Source: Arthrobacter bambusae
Lineage (GTDB): Bacteria; Actinomycetota; Actinomycetes; Actinomycetales; Micrococcaceae
Direction of reading: 5' to 3'
Assembly: GCF_030812595.1 (NCBI RefSeq)
Contig: NZ_JAUSSZ010000001.1
Location: 664,214-728,213, forward strand
Length of the DNA: 64,000 nucleotides
In this document: positions 7,647 through 14,533 of the stretch, piece by piece
How positions within the stretch are numbered: position 1 is the stretch's first letter
How the letters are laid out: the number at the start of each line of letters is the position of its first letter
Notes under the pieces: model-generated
What the model was told of the DNA's origin: nothing
Seen by the model: only the letters and a program-made list of their open reading frames with translations
The model's database searches: none
Position numbers and translations under genes: made by a program

Positions 7647-7992
7647 ACAGCGCCGGATCGGCTACCGCTGGAACCTGCGAGCCCTGATGGCAAAGCAGAA
7701 CCTCTGGAAGACCACCGAACTGATGCCGCTCCTGAAATCCCGGGGCATCAACCTTTCCGAAAGCCAGGTCTACAGGTTGGTCACTTCCACCCCGGAGCGC
7801 ATTCCGGCAAGGACCTTCGCCGCGCTCTGCGACATCCTGGACTGCACACCAAACGACCTCTTCGAGCCATTCGTAGAAATGCGCGCGGCAGAGACAGCGA
7901 ACGCCCCCAAGCGCAGCGAAGACCTCGGCATCCAACCAGGAAACCCGATCGCACGACGTGTCCGCCTCGTAGCTCCCGAAGACGGTGAGTAG
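7639..7992 (+). CDS. Small helix-turn-helix DNA-binding protein (right module)
   Basis: 117 residues from ATG 7639, which overlaps the recombinase stop (translational coupling). Residues 10-75 are an XRE/Cro-like domain: MPLLKSRGINLSESQVYRLV carries the helix-turn-helix, with FAALCDILDCTPNDLF closing it. It parallels the left-module protein over that whole region, while the C-terminal tails (here GIQPGNPIARRVRL) are unrelated in sequence though both end basic. Either an autoregulator acting on the central palindromes or an accessory recombination factor. Confidence 0.75.
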   Translation: MPEQRRIGYRWNLRALMAKQNLWKTTELMPLLKSRGINLSESQVYRLVTSTPERIPARTFAALCDILDCTPNDLFEPFVEMRAAETANAPKRSEDLGIQPGNPIARRVRLVAPEDGE

Positions 7993-9439
7993 GCCGCGTA
8001 AAGCAGAGGACCCCACCCGCTGGCCGGTCCCCTGCGGCCGCTGCGGCCAGCACCACCAAACCGTCGCGCGATGGCCCGACGGCGGAGTCTGCGGCTACTG
8101 CTATCAGCAGGCAAAACGCACCCGTGGCACCTGCGCATGCGGACACGAAGGCGTCCTGCCCGGAATCATCGATGAGCAGCCGGCATGCCGCAACTGCTCA
8201 GGCGTTCGGCTCAATATCGACTGCGAGAGCTGCGGAGCCGAAGACGAACTCCACAGCGGCGGCCGCTGCTGGACCTGCGTCCTCGGCGACATCGTTGACA
8301 ACCTGCTAACCAACCCGGCCACGGGAACCATGGCCACGGAGCTGATCCCGCTGGCAGCGGCGTTGAAGTCGATGAAACGGGCCAACAGCGGCATGACCTG
8401 GATCCGGCAAAAGCACGTCACAGACTTTCTTCGAAACCTCGCTGCCGGGCCCAAAATAAGTCACGACACTTTCGACGAACTACCCGACTCACGCACCCGC
8501 GAATACGTCCGGGGGCTCCTCATCGAACACGGGGTGCTCCCCCAACGAAATGCTTTCCTGATGCGCTACGACACCTGGGCTGCCCAAGCCATGGATCGCG
8601 TCAGCGACCCACAGAACCTTGACGTGATCCGTCGCTATATCCGTTGGCATCACCAACGGCGCATGAACCTCATGGACGAAGTTACGCGCGGCACTTTTCT
8701 TCGTGCCAAGCAGGAAGTCACCATTGCCATCGACCTCCTGAACTGGCTCACCAGTCATGACATCAAGCTGCCCGACCTGCAGCAGTCCCACCTTGACGTC
8801 TGGCAAGCCGAAGGGCCCACGACCAGGCGCATCGCTGAACGCTTCCTCAAATGGGCCATCAAAACCAAAGCCGCACCACCGGGGCTCACCATCATTCCGC
8901 ACCGCCGCGGCACCAGCCCAAGACTCACCAAGCCCGGACAAGACCAAGCGCTCCAACAAGTCATCCACACCGACGAACTAGCTACCCGCGACCGGGCAGC
9001 GGCCATCCTGATCCTCGTCTTCGGACAACAAGCCGAAAACATCGCACGCCTAACCTGGGACGACATCACCGTCACGGACGAACTAGTCACCATTCAACTC
9101 GGAACCATCCAGATCGCACTACCAGACACCCTGGCGCAGCCATGGCGGGAATTCGCGGCAAACCCAGGCCACGAACTGACCGCCGCGCACCCCAACACCA
9201 GATGGGTCTTTCGCGGAACCTCACCCGGGCGTCACATCCATCCCGGGCACCTCACAACCCGTCTCAGCAAGATCTTCAGCACCCGGGCCGCACGACTCGG
9301 AACCCTCCACGAACTCACCAAACTCGCCCCCGTGGCCATCATCGCCGAAACCCTCGGCTACTCCCCGACCACCATCGAACGCCACGCCACCGATTCGGCT
9401 GCAGCCTACGCTCAATACGTGGCCGCAGTGAAGACGTAA
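7985..9439 (+). CDS. Cys-rich tyrosine-recombinase-like protein, probably non-catalytic (right module)
   Basis: 484 residues from a GTG at 7985 that overlaps the previous stop by 8 bp. Cys pairs at C17/20, 36/39, 50/52, 68/71, 80/83 and 95/98 match the spacing of the left homologue. The recombinase-like half has VFGQQAENIARLTWDD where an Arg-bearing GLRxxE box is normal, and LHELTKLAPVAIIAETLGYS in place of HxLRH...LGH. The same catalytic positions are lost in the left copy, so the loss predates the split of the two modules. A zinc-ribbon DNA-binding or scaffolding partner is the likely role. Confidence 0.7.
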   Translation: MSRPRKAEDPTRWPVPCGRCGQHHQTVARWPDGGVCGYCYQQAKRTRGTCACGHEGVLPGIIDEQPACRNCSGVRLNIDCESCGAEDELHSGGRCWTCVLGDIVDNLLTNPATGTMATELIPLAAALKSMKRANSGMTWIRQKHVTDFLRNLAAGPKISHDTFDELPDSRTREYVRGLLIEHGVLPQRNAFLMRYDTWAAQAMDRVSDPQNLDVIRRYIRWHHQRRMNLMDEVTRGTFLRAKQEVTIAIDLLNWLTSHDIKLPDLQQSHLDVWQAEGPTTRRIAERFLKWAIKTKAAPPGLTIIPHRRGTSPRLTKPGQDQALQQVIHTDELATRDRAAAILILVFGQQAENIARLTWDDITVTDELVTIQLGTIQIALPDTLAQPWREFAANPGHELTAAHPNTRWVFRGTSPGRHIHPGHLTTRLSKIFSTRAARLGTLHELTKLAPVAIIAETLGYSPTTIERHATDSAAAYAQYVAAVKT

Positions 9440-9554
9440 CAGGCGACAAAGAGAAGGTATGCCAGTGCCGGCTTGTTCCCGATGGACTAGCCTCTGGAGC
9501 CAAAGCTTCGGTGCAATACGGCAGGTTCTATCTGCGACGAGATGAGGGGGAGCA

Positions 9555-10400
9555 ATGAAAAACGAGCAGGCTGACGAACTTGTGGTGACGAAACCTTGGA
9601 CAGCCCAATCGGCACGGATCTTCGAGGAAGGGCACGCCCACCGGCTGGTTCTCAACTATGCGCTCGGATTCAACGAACCGACACTCGAATTCCTCCGCGG
9701 GCTTCCCATCCGCGAACTGGAAATCATCGACCGGCGCCTAACCACCCTTGAGCCCATATATTCGCTTGCCCCGACCTTGGAGTCGCTGCACGTGACCACC
9801 CATCCTGATCTGAAGATTAGGCTCACCGAACTACCCCGGCTCCGCAGTCTCGGGGCGCCTTGGGCTCAGGTCAGGGACACTATCAGCGAAGTCACCGGAC
9901 TCGATTACTTGTTCCTGCTGGCCTACAAGCCCGAAAATTTGGAGCCGCTGTCCTCACACGTCGGTCTCGAAACCCTCCGAATGAAGGATCGTCCACGGCT
10001 GAGCTCTCTTGCGGGCCTGTCGCACTTCCCAAGGCTCCAGCGACTCGGCATCTACTTGGCCTCGCGGCTTGAAGATATCTCTGAACTCCAGAGCCGCTCC
10101 GAAATCCGGGAGCTCGAGCTGGAATTCTGCAAGAAACTGACGAGGATCGACGACCTCACAGCGTGCACAGGACTACGTCGGCTTAGCCTTGCCGAAAACG
10201 GCGACATCGAGTCTCTTAAGCCAGTGGCCGGGCTGACCAAGTTAGAAGAGCTCTACCTTTACGGATCCACCAAAATCATGGACCATGACCTCACTCCCAT
10301 CGCAGGCCTTCCACGACTCAGGATGCTCCGAATGATGAACCGCCGTGGCTACAAGCCCTCCGTGGACAAACTCCAAAGACTAATCGAAGGAACCGCCTGA
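9555..10400 (+). CDS. Leucine-rich-repeat-like protein
   Basis: 281 residues, ATG preceded by GGGGGAGC. From about residue 40 to 265 there are repeating LxxLxL units of 21-24 residues (for example LRSLGAPWAQV, LETLRMKDRPRLSSLAGL, IRELELEFCKKLTRIDDL, LRRLSLAENGDIESLKPV, LEELYLYGSTKIMDHDL), in the style of internalin or SDS22-type repeats. No signal peptide, membrane helix or catalytic domain, so it is probably a cytosolic binding protein. It lies just downstream of the right recombinase module and before the repeat array, so it may be cargo of that element. Substrate unknown. Confidence 0.7.
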   Translation: MKNEQADELVVTKPWTAQSARIFEEGHAHRLVLNYALGFNEPTLEFLRGLPIRELEIIDRRLTTLEPIYSLAPTLESLHVTTHPDLKIRLTELPRLRSLGAPWAQVRDTISEVTGLDYLFLLAYKPENLEPLSSHVGLETLRMKDRPRLSSLAGLSHFPRLQRLGIYLASRLEDISELQSRSEIRELELEFCKKLTRIDDLTACTGLRRLSLAENGDIESLKPVAGLTKLEELYLYGSTKIMDHDLTPIAGLPRLRMLRMMNRRGYKPSVDKLQRLIEGTA

Positions 10401-10492
10401 GCGCTCCTGGAAGCGAGCCAGCCAGGGGTAAGAAGAATCCCGCCCACGTTCAACTCCCGCCCCACGAATACCCGCGCATGCCAGTTGAGTGG

Positions 10493-10522
10493 GACGAGTA
10501 GAAGTAGATGAGAGAACTCGTC
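10493..10522. repeat. Dyad with conserved 16-nt centre, copy 2
   Basis: GACGAGT / ACTCGTC (7 bp) around AGAAGTAGATGAGAGA. The stem differs from copy 1 by compensating changes on both arms. Confidence 0.6.
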
Positions 10523-10631
10523 TCGGCCCGCTTTGAGGCGCTTTCCTGAAGCAGCACGACCTCTCCGGACAGTCAGATGGGCGCTGGGTTACTCCCGGCT
10601 CATGAATACCCGTGGTTGCCAGTTCGAGTGG

Positions 10632-10661
10632 GACGAGTAGAAGTAGATGAGAGAACTCGTC
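10632..10661. repeat. Dyad with conserved 16-nt centre, copy 3
   Basis: Identical to copy 2, exactly 139 bp downstream. Confidence 0.6.
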
Positions 10662-10772
10662 TCGGCCCGCTTTGAGGCGCTTTCCTGAAGCAGCACGACC
10701 TCTCCGGACGGTCAGATGGGCGCTGGGCTATTCCCGGCTCATGGATACCCAGGGTTGCCAGTTAAACGTGGC

Positions 10773-10796
10773 GAGTAGAAGTAGCTGCGGGAACTC
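10773..10796. repeat. Dyad with conserved 16-nt centre, copy 4 (short stem)
   Basis: GAGT / ACTC (4 bp) around AGAAGTAGCTGCGGGA, 138 bp after copy 3. The centre is closest to copy 1 at 6343 (shared AGAAGTAGCTGCG), which suggests that copies 1 and 4 may be the two ends of one inserted segment. Confidence 0.5.
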
Positions 10797-10813
10797 CGGT
10801 ACCGAGAAGAAAC

Positions 10814-11473
10814 TCACAGGCGGCTTGCGGCGCCGAGGGTGATTTCACGATCACTTCGTCCGGATACCGAGTTGTCATGTGTCACAATGATGACCGCTTT
10901 GCCAGCCTCAGCCAAAGTTCTGGTGAGGCCAAGGACATGATCCCGGTTTACGGCGTCGAGGGATCCTGTCGGCTCGTCAGCGAGAATCATCTGGCAGGGT
11001 TTGAGGATGAGTCTGGCAATGGCGAGGCGCTGTTGTTCTCCGCCTGAGAGTTCGTACACTCTGCGGTTCGGATCAAGGTCAAGGCCTACCCGCTCCATCG
11101 CGCTCGCCCGGGATTCGCTTTTTTCCTTGCCCGTTCCGGGGGTGTATGTCTGTGCGATCTTGAGGTTTTCGGTCACGGTCGCGTTGTCGATGAGGGCATA
11201 GTTCTGAAAGAGATATCCAAGGCGCAGCCTCAGGAGCATGCGTGCACTGCGGCTACCTGGGCGCGGGGCCTGACTGCCAAATAACTTGATCTCGCCCTTG
11301 TCAGGGTGGTCAAGCAGGCCAAGCAGGTTAAGGACGGTTGTTTTTCCGCTCCCGCTCGGACCTGTAATGGCGACAATTTCGCCCGCACCCACCTTCAGAC
11401 TCAGGTCCGAGATGACTTCATGGCCGCGAAAGCCTTTGTGCACGTTCACGAGTTCGCAAACGACATCGGACAT
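10814..11473 (-). CDS. ABC transporter ATP-binding protein, bacteriocin export/immunity
   Basis: 219 residues. The ATG at 11471-11473 overlaps the stop of the membrane-protein gene by one base (TAATG), and is preferred to longer upstream starts. Walker A GPSGSGKTT at 38-46, Q-loop at FQNYAL (89-94), signature LSGGEQQ (142-148), Walker B MILADEPTG (162-170) and switch His in IVTHD. It belongs to the MacB/LolD-like group that pairs with FtsX-type permeases. Third gene of the lactococcin-972-type operon, presumably energising export of, or protection from, the peptide. Confidence 0.85.
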   Translation of the reverse strand: MSDVVCELVNVHKGFRGHEVISDLSLKVGAGEIVAITGPSGSGKTTVLNLLGLLDHPDKGEIKLFGSQAPRPGSRSARMLLRLRLGYLFQNYALIDNATVTENLKIAQTYTPGTGKEKSESRASAMERVGLDLDPNRRVYELSGGEQQRLAIARLILKPCQMILADEPTGSLDAVNRDHVLGLTRTLAEAGKAVIIVTHDNSVSGRSDREITLGAASRL

Positions 11474-13704
11474 TAGAGCTCCCCTTTCAGGATGTTCGGA
11501 GTACGCCGCCGTTCCGTGAGCCACAGGACGACGACGGCGGCCAGGCCCTGGACAGCGCTGATGGCCAAAGCCGCGGTAAGCGTGGAAAGCAGCCCCGTAT
11601 CGGCATAGGAGAACGGCCGGAAACCGGCCAATACCAGCGCACAACCGAGCCCGCCCTGGACAGCCCACACAATTGCTCCAAGCTTGATGAATTCGCGGTA
11701 GCGCCGTCCCGTCGACAGTCCGAACAGGCCACGGACAATGATCTTGCGCGCGAAACGCTCAAACGCGATCGTCAGTGTCTGCGCGGTGATGATCACGAGC
11801 AGAACCACCAGCGCGGCGAGCACAATCGTGGTGTTGCGAAGGCTCTCTTGGAGGTGGCCGATCCTGGCGAGCTGATATTCGTTGATGGTCACCAGGTGAC
11901 GAAGGTTGTCGTCCAGGCTCAATCGTTTGAGCAGCGGCTGGAGGGCGGTGATTGTGGCCTGGGAGCTCCCTTCTTCGAGCGGGATCTTTAGTCCGGCCCC
12001 GGCGTCGCCTGTGACGGCGTTGAGCCGGTCCACGCCAAGGCTGTTGGCGCGGGTCATGACTTCAACGATGGGGTCCTCCACCAAGCCGCCCGAAGATGCG
12101 GAGACGTCGGGGTTGAAGGTGAAAATCTGCTGGCGGTTCTCCGTCCAGATGATCCGCACGCGGAGATCCCGCCGTGTGGAGCTGACGTCCCGGTGGAAGA
12201 TCGCCTTCTCTGCGGACGGTGCCCTGTCGCGTTCGGCCTGGAAATAGGCAGCGATGTCTTGTTGCTGGGAACGGAGCCGCTCCGGCACGAGCAAGATCCA
12301 CGATGATTCACTCTCGTCGACCGTGACCGGCCGGCCATCCGTGTCACGGATCGGGTATGCGTGGAGGTAGGCAGGGTTGACCTGCATTGATCGGTATTGG
12401 CCGGCCGGTCGACTTTCCTGGACAACTGACTCTGAGTAAGCCGCGGCGTACACATACAAGGCACCGCGGGCACTGAGTGCGTCATAGAGGTCTGTGGCTT
12501 GTACGACGGAAAAGCCGGGCTGGCCCGTCTGCAGGTCCACTGCGTCGTTCCCATTGCTCATCGGAGCGAAAACGCCGTATCCGCTGGTCGAGGTCCAGTG
12601 GCGCAGGTTGTCGCGTTCCCGGTTGATCACATCCACGTTCGACCACGCGCCCGCAGCGACCACCACGAGCGCAGTCGAAATTGCAACGGACAGAACGATT
12701 CCTGTGCCAAACAAAGCTCCGGTGTCACGTCGGTTCTTCAACGCGTCCGAAATTCGCATCCTTGCCACGTACGGTATGGTCAGCAGGCTGGCAGCGGCGA
12801 TCAAGCCCAAGGCAAATGCCTGGTCGAGAACCACAACAGCTACGAACCTTGCGTCCGCTCCAGGAAGAAGTGCCGAGACGGAAACACAAGTGACGCCGGA
12901 AGCAGCACCGACTATCATCAGCGGGCGCCCCGTGATCGTCCACCATGCCCTGGTCACACCATAGCCAAACAAGCGCAACGCGCCGGCTCTCTTTGCCTCG
13001 TACAGCTGCAGATAGACAGCAAGCACAGCGGTGAGGAGAAGGCCGGCGGCCACCGCGAGTTGCAAGTAGATCGGCGGGACATTTGTGGGGACAACCAACT
13101 GCTGATTCGGTGCGCGCAGATCCGACGCCACGAAGGTCCGCCCGGCAACGTGAGTAGTGAGTGACGCAGCAGCTGCATCAACAAAGGCTGCGCACCCTGC
13201 CGGCCCGCACTCGGCATAGTAGGTTCCCGGCGCAGGCAGGGTGTCGAACGCCGTCCGTAACGGACGGAACGAGAAGCGCTCCCCCTCCCCCAGGACACGC
13301 AGAACGCCCACCGTGTTCGGGCTGGTGTCTGTTGATGCGACCGAAGCGTTGCCTTCCTGCGACTCTTGGACTGTAAGGAATCTCCCTGATGAGAGATTTG
13401 CAGCGTCAAAGACGCGGGTATCGGGCCGGGTCAAGAGCACGTACTGAGTCACGAACGTACGATCGTTTTCATCCACCCCGACCACCGTCCTGAAAACGTT
13501 GCTGCGGGTGGATTCTGCTGCACTTCGCAACGCAGACAGCACTGCATCAGGATCCGTTGCATCGCTCGGGACTGAAAACGCCTGCCCTGCATCGGCTGCC
13601 GCCCGCGCCACAGCCGTGCGTTGTTCATTGATTCCGTTGACGAAGCTCGCTCCAAAAGTTGCAGCGCACACTGCGATCACGAGTCCCAGCAGTACGTGCC
13701 TCAT
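11473..13704 (-). CDS. Bacteriocin-associated integral membrane (putative immunity) protein
   Basis: 743 residues with an N-terminal membrane helix (VLLGLVIAVCAATFGASFV), a large extracytoplasmic region, a helix cluster at about 215-340, a second soluble region at about 360-590 and a C-terminal cluster of three helices (ITAQTLTIAFERF region onward). This long duplicated layout with FtsX-like C-terminal helices matches the large membrane proteins that accompany lactococcin-972-type bacteriocins. It starts 130 bases after the bacteriocin stop and is fused translationally (TAATG) to the ATPase gene. Immunity is the family's proposed role; transport is equally possible. Confidence 0.8.
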   Translation of the reverse strand: MRHVLLGLVIAVCAATFGASFVNGINEQRTAVARAAADAGQAFSVPSDATDPDAVLSALRSAAESTRSNVFRTVVGVDENDRTFVTQYVLLTRPDTRVFDAANLSSGRFLTVQESQEGNASVASTDTSPNTVGVLRVLGEGERFSFRPLRTAFDTLPAPGTYYAECGPAGCAAFVDAAAASLTTHVAGRTFVASDLRAPNQQLVVPTNVPPIYLQLAVAAGLLLTAVLAVYLQLYEAKRAGALRLFGYGVTRAWWTITGRPLMIVGAASGVTCVSVSALLPGADARFVAVVVLDQAFALGLIAAASLLTIPYVARMRISDALKNRRDTGALFGTGIVLSVAISTALVVVAAGAWSNVDVINRERDNLRHWTSTSGYGVFAPMSNGNDAVDLQTGQPGFSVVQATDLYDALSARGALYVYAAAYSESVVQESRPAGQYRSMQVNPAYLHAYPIRDTDGRPVTVDESESSWILLVPERLRSQQQDIAAYFQAERDRAPSAEKAIFHRDVSSTRRDLRVRIIWTENRQQIFTFNPDVSASSGGLVEDPIVEVMTRANSLGVDRLNAVTGDAGAGLKIPLEEGSSQATITALQPLLKRLSLDDNLRHLVTINEYQLARIGHLQESLRNTTIVLAALVVLLVIITAQTLTIAFERFARKIIVRGLFGLSTGRRYREFIKLGAIVWAVQGGLGCALVLAGFRPFSYADTGLLSTLTAALAISAVQGLAAVVVLWLTERRRTPNILKGEL

Positions 13705-13834
13705 CGGATTACCACCCCTTCAGCTTGTCGACATTTCCGCTTGCCGCGCACAAACAAGCGGGCCGGCGGGCCCAAACGGGACCCGCCGGCCGACAACCGC
13801 GCTGACGGCACGCGCAAATTGGGATGGCTGCTGC

Positions 13835-14143
13835 TCAGTAGGTATTCCAGTATTGGGCGGCATTCTCGCCGACGCCGCACTGGGTATTCGCTTTAGCCCA
13901 GCTATTGGCGGTTGCGTAGACCTTGACCGTGTTCGGACCGCCGATAGCCGTAGCTGAGTGGTAGGCGGCCGGATGAACGTAGTGAGACCAGACGTTCTTG
14001 AACCATGGTGCTTGGAACGCGGTCCCATAACTCCAGGTGCCGCCACCGACGTTGGTGATCGTTCCCGCCAACGCAGGAGCCGCGGCGCCGACCGTCAACA
14101 AACCGACCAAGACTCCCCCGGCGACCGGACGCTTAACCTTCAT
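13835..14143 (-). CDS. Lactococcin 972 family bacteriocin precursor
   Basis: 102 residues; the ATG at 14141-14143 is chosen so that the basic MKVKRP opens a typical signal peptide, GVLVGLLTVGAAAPALA, with cleavage after ALA (about residue 26). The mature part is rich in Gly, Trp, Tyr, His and Ala: GGGTWSYGTAF, VWSHYVHP, YHSATA, and a C-terminal WAKANTQCGVGEN with a single Cys. This matches the ~66-residue lactococcin 972 peptides, which are Sec-exported and, in the type member, block septum formation by binding lipid II. First gene of a three-gene minus-strand operon. Confidence 0.85.
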   Translation of the reverse strand: MKVKRPVAGGVLVGLLTVGAAAPALAGTITNVGGGTWSYGTAFQAPWFKNVWSHYVHPAAYHSATAIGGPNTVKVYATANSWAKANTQCGVGENAAQYWNTY

Positions 14144-14216
14144 GACAATCCCCATTCTTTTAGCGGCCAGAGTTGGCCCTTGCGGAGAGACGATTCGCCT
14201 CTACCGATGGATGAGC

Positions 14217-14310
14217 CCCCAAAAGTAGAAAGGACCACCCCCGCTTGCCCTTCAGCCGCTCGGAGAAACGGTCAAATGGCCTGCTACTAGAACTAGTGGC
14301 CCGTCGCCTG
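14217..14310 (-). promoter_or_regulatory. Bacteriocin upstream block, shared with 19257-19346
   Basis: Upstream of the bacteriocin gene, a block closely matches one at 19257-19346: 19 of 20 bases agree across 14217-14236, 14 of 14 at AAACGGTCAAATGG (14266-14279), and the TACTAnAAnnAGTGGCCC segment (14285-14302) also agrees. On the minus strand it contains TTGACC and a TACTTTTGGGG run. In this copy ACTAG-AA-CTAGT is a palindrome. It could be a common operator/promoter or a structured 5' leader; the spacing does not fit a simple -35/-10 pair. Confidence 0.55.
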
Positions 14311-14366
14311 TATTTATGGCGCAAAAGCGCAGGAAATCGCCTCAATTTTTCAACTCCGCCTGGACG

Positions 14367-14396
14367 CTTCAACTGTCAAATTCTTGACAGTTGAAG
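14367..14396. promoter_or_regulatory. Perfect 13-bp inverted repeat in divergent promoter region
   Basis: CTTCAACTGTCAA, a 4-base ATTC centre, and TTGACAGTTGAAG. It lies between the bacteriocin operon and the surface-protein gene, 138 bases before the latter, and contains a consensus TTGACA -35 on the plus strand. A 30-bp dyad of this quality is probably an operator; a hairpin in RNA is possible. Regulator unknown. Confidence 0.5.
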
Positions 14397-14533
14397 GCAC
14401 TCCTCTCTCAACCTCCGACGGCCTGAAGCAATGCCCTTCTTTCACGAACTGCGATTTGTCCGGCTCTCTACAAACGGGACCACCGAGGGGTGGTCATCGC
14501 GTATCAGGCGCGGTTGAAGAGAAGGGAAGCTAA

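Larger units (their letters stand above)
3106..9439. mobile_element. Paired, divergent three-gene recombinase modules (candidate mobile element or two abutting elements)
   Basis: The left module (minus strand, 3106-6044) and right module (plus strand, 6522-9439) have the same order: active tyrosine recombinase, small helix-turn-helix protein, Cys-rich recombinase-like protein, with genes overlapping or nearly touching. Corresponding proteins are clearly homologous but diverged, so this is not a recent inverted duplication. The region between holds four operator-like palindromes and a dyad shared with a repeat array at 10493-10796. The organisation recalls Tn554 (TnpA/TnpB/TnpC) and recombinase-in-trio elements, but the proteins differ in composition. 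Element ends cannot be fixed from the sequence alone. Confidence 0.65.
10468..10800. repeat. 138/139-bp tandem repeat array, about 2.4 units
   Basis: The region between the LRR gene and the end of the ABC ATPase gene holds two nearly identical full units and a partial third. Unit starts can be put at 10468, 10606 and 10744 (GAATACCC or GGATACCC). Each has a GCCAGTT box, the dyad with AGAAGTAG centre, then CGGCCCGCTTTGAGGCGCTT, TCCTGAAGCAGCACGACC, and TCAGATGGGCGCTGGG. Units 1 and 2 differ at only a handful of bases. No coding capacity is apparent. Confidence 0.75.

Noticed and set aside
3106..9439. A recent inverted duplication of one module
   Set aside because: DNA similarity between the modules is low and proteins differ at about half or more of positions; they diverged long ago.
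9440..9554. Extra small gene between the right module and the LRR gene
   Set aside because: The only frames are continuations of shadows; no start with a ribosome site besides the LRR ATG.
6343..10796. Integron attC array
   Set aside because: No IntI-type integrase with its extra domain and no cassette ORFs between the sites; the dyads lack the known attC core triplets. Only a loose analogy remains.
10468..10800. A CRISPR array
   Set aside because: There are only 2-3 units of ~139 bp that are nearly identical throughout; no short repeats with unique spacers and no cas genes in the window.
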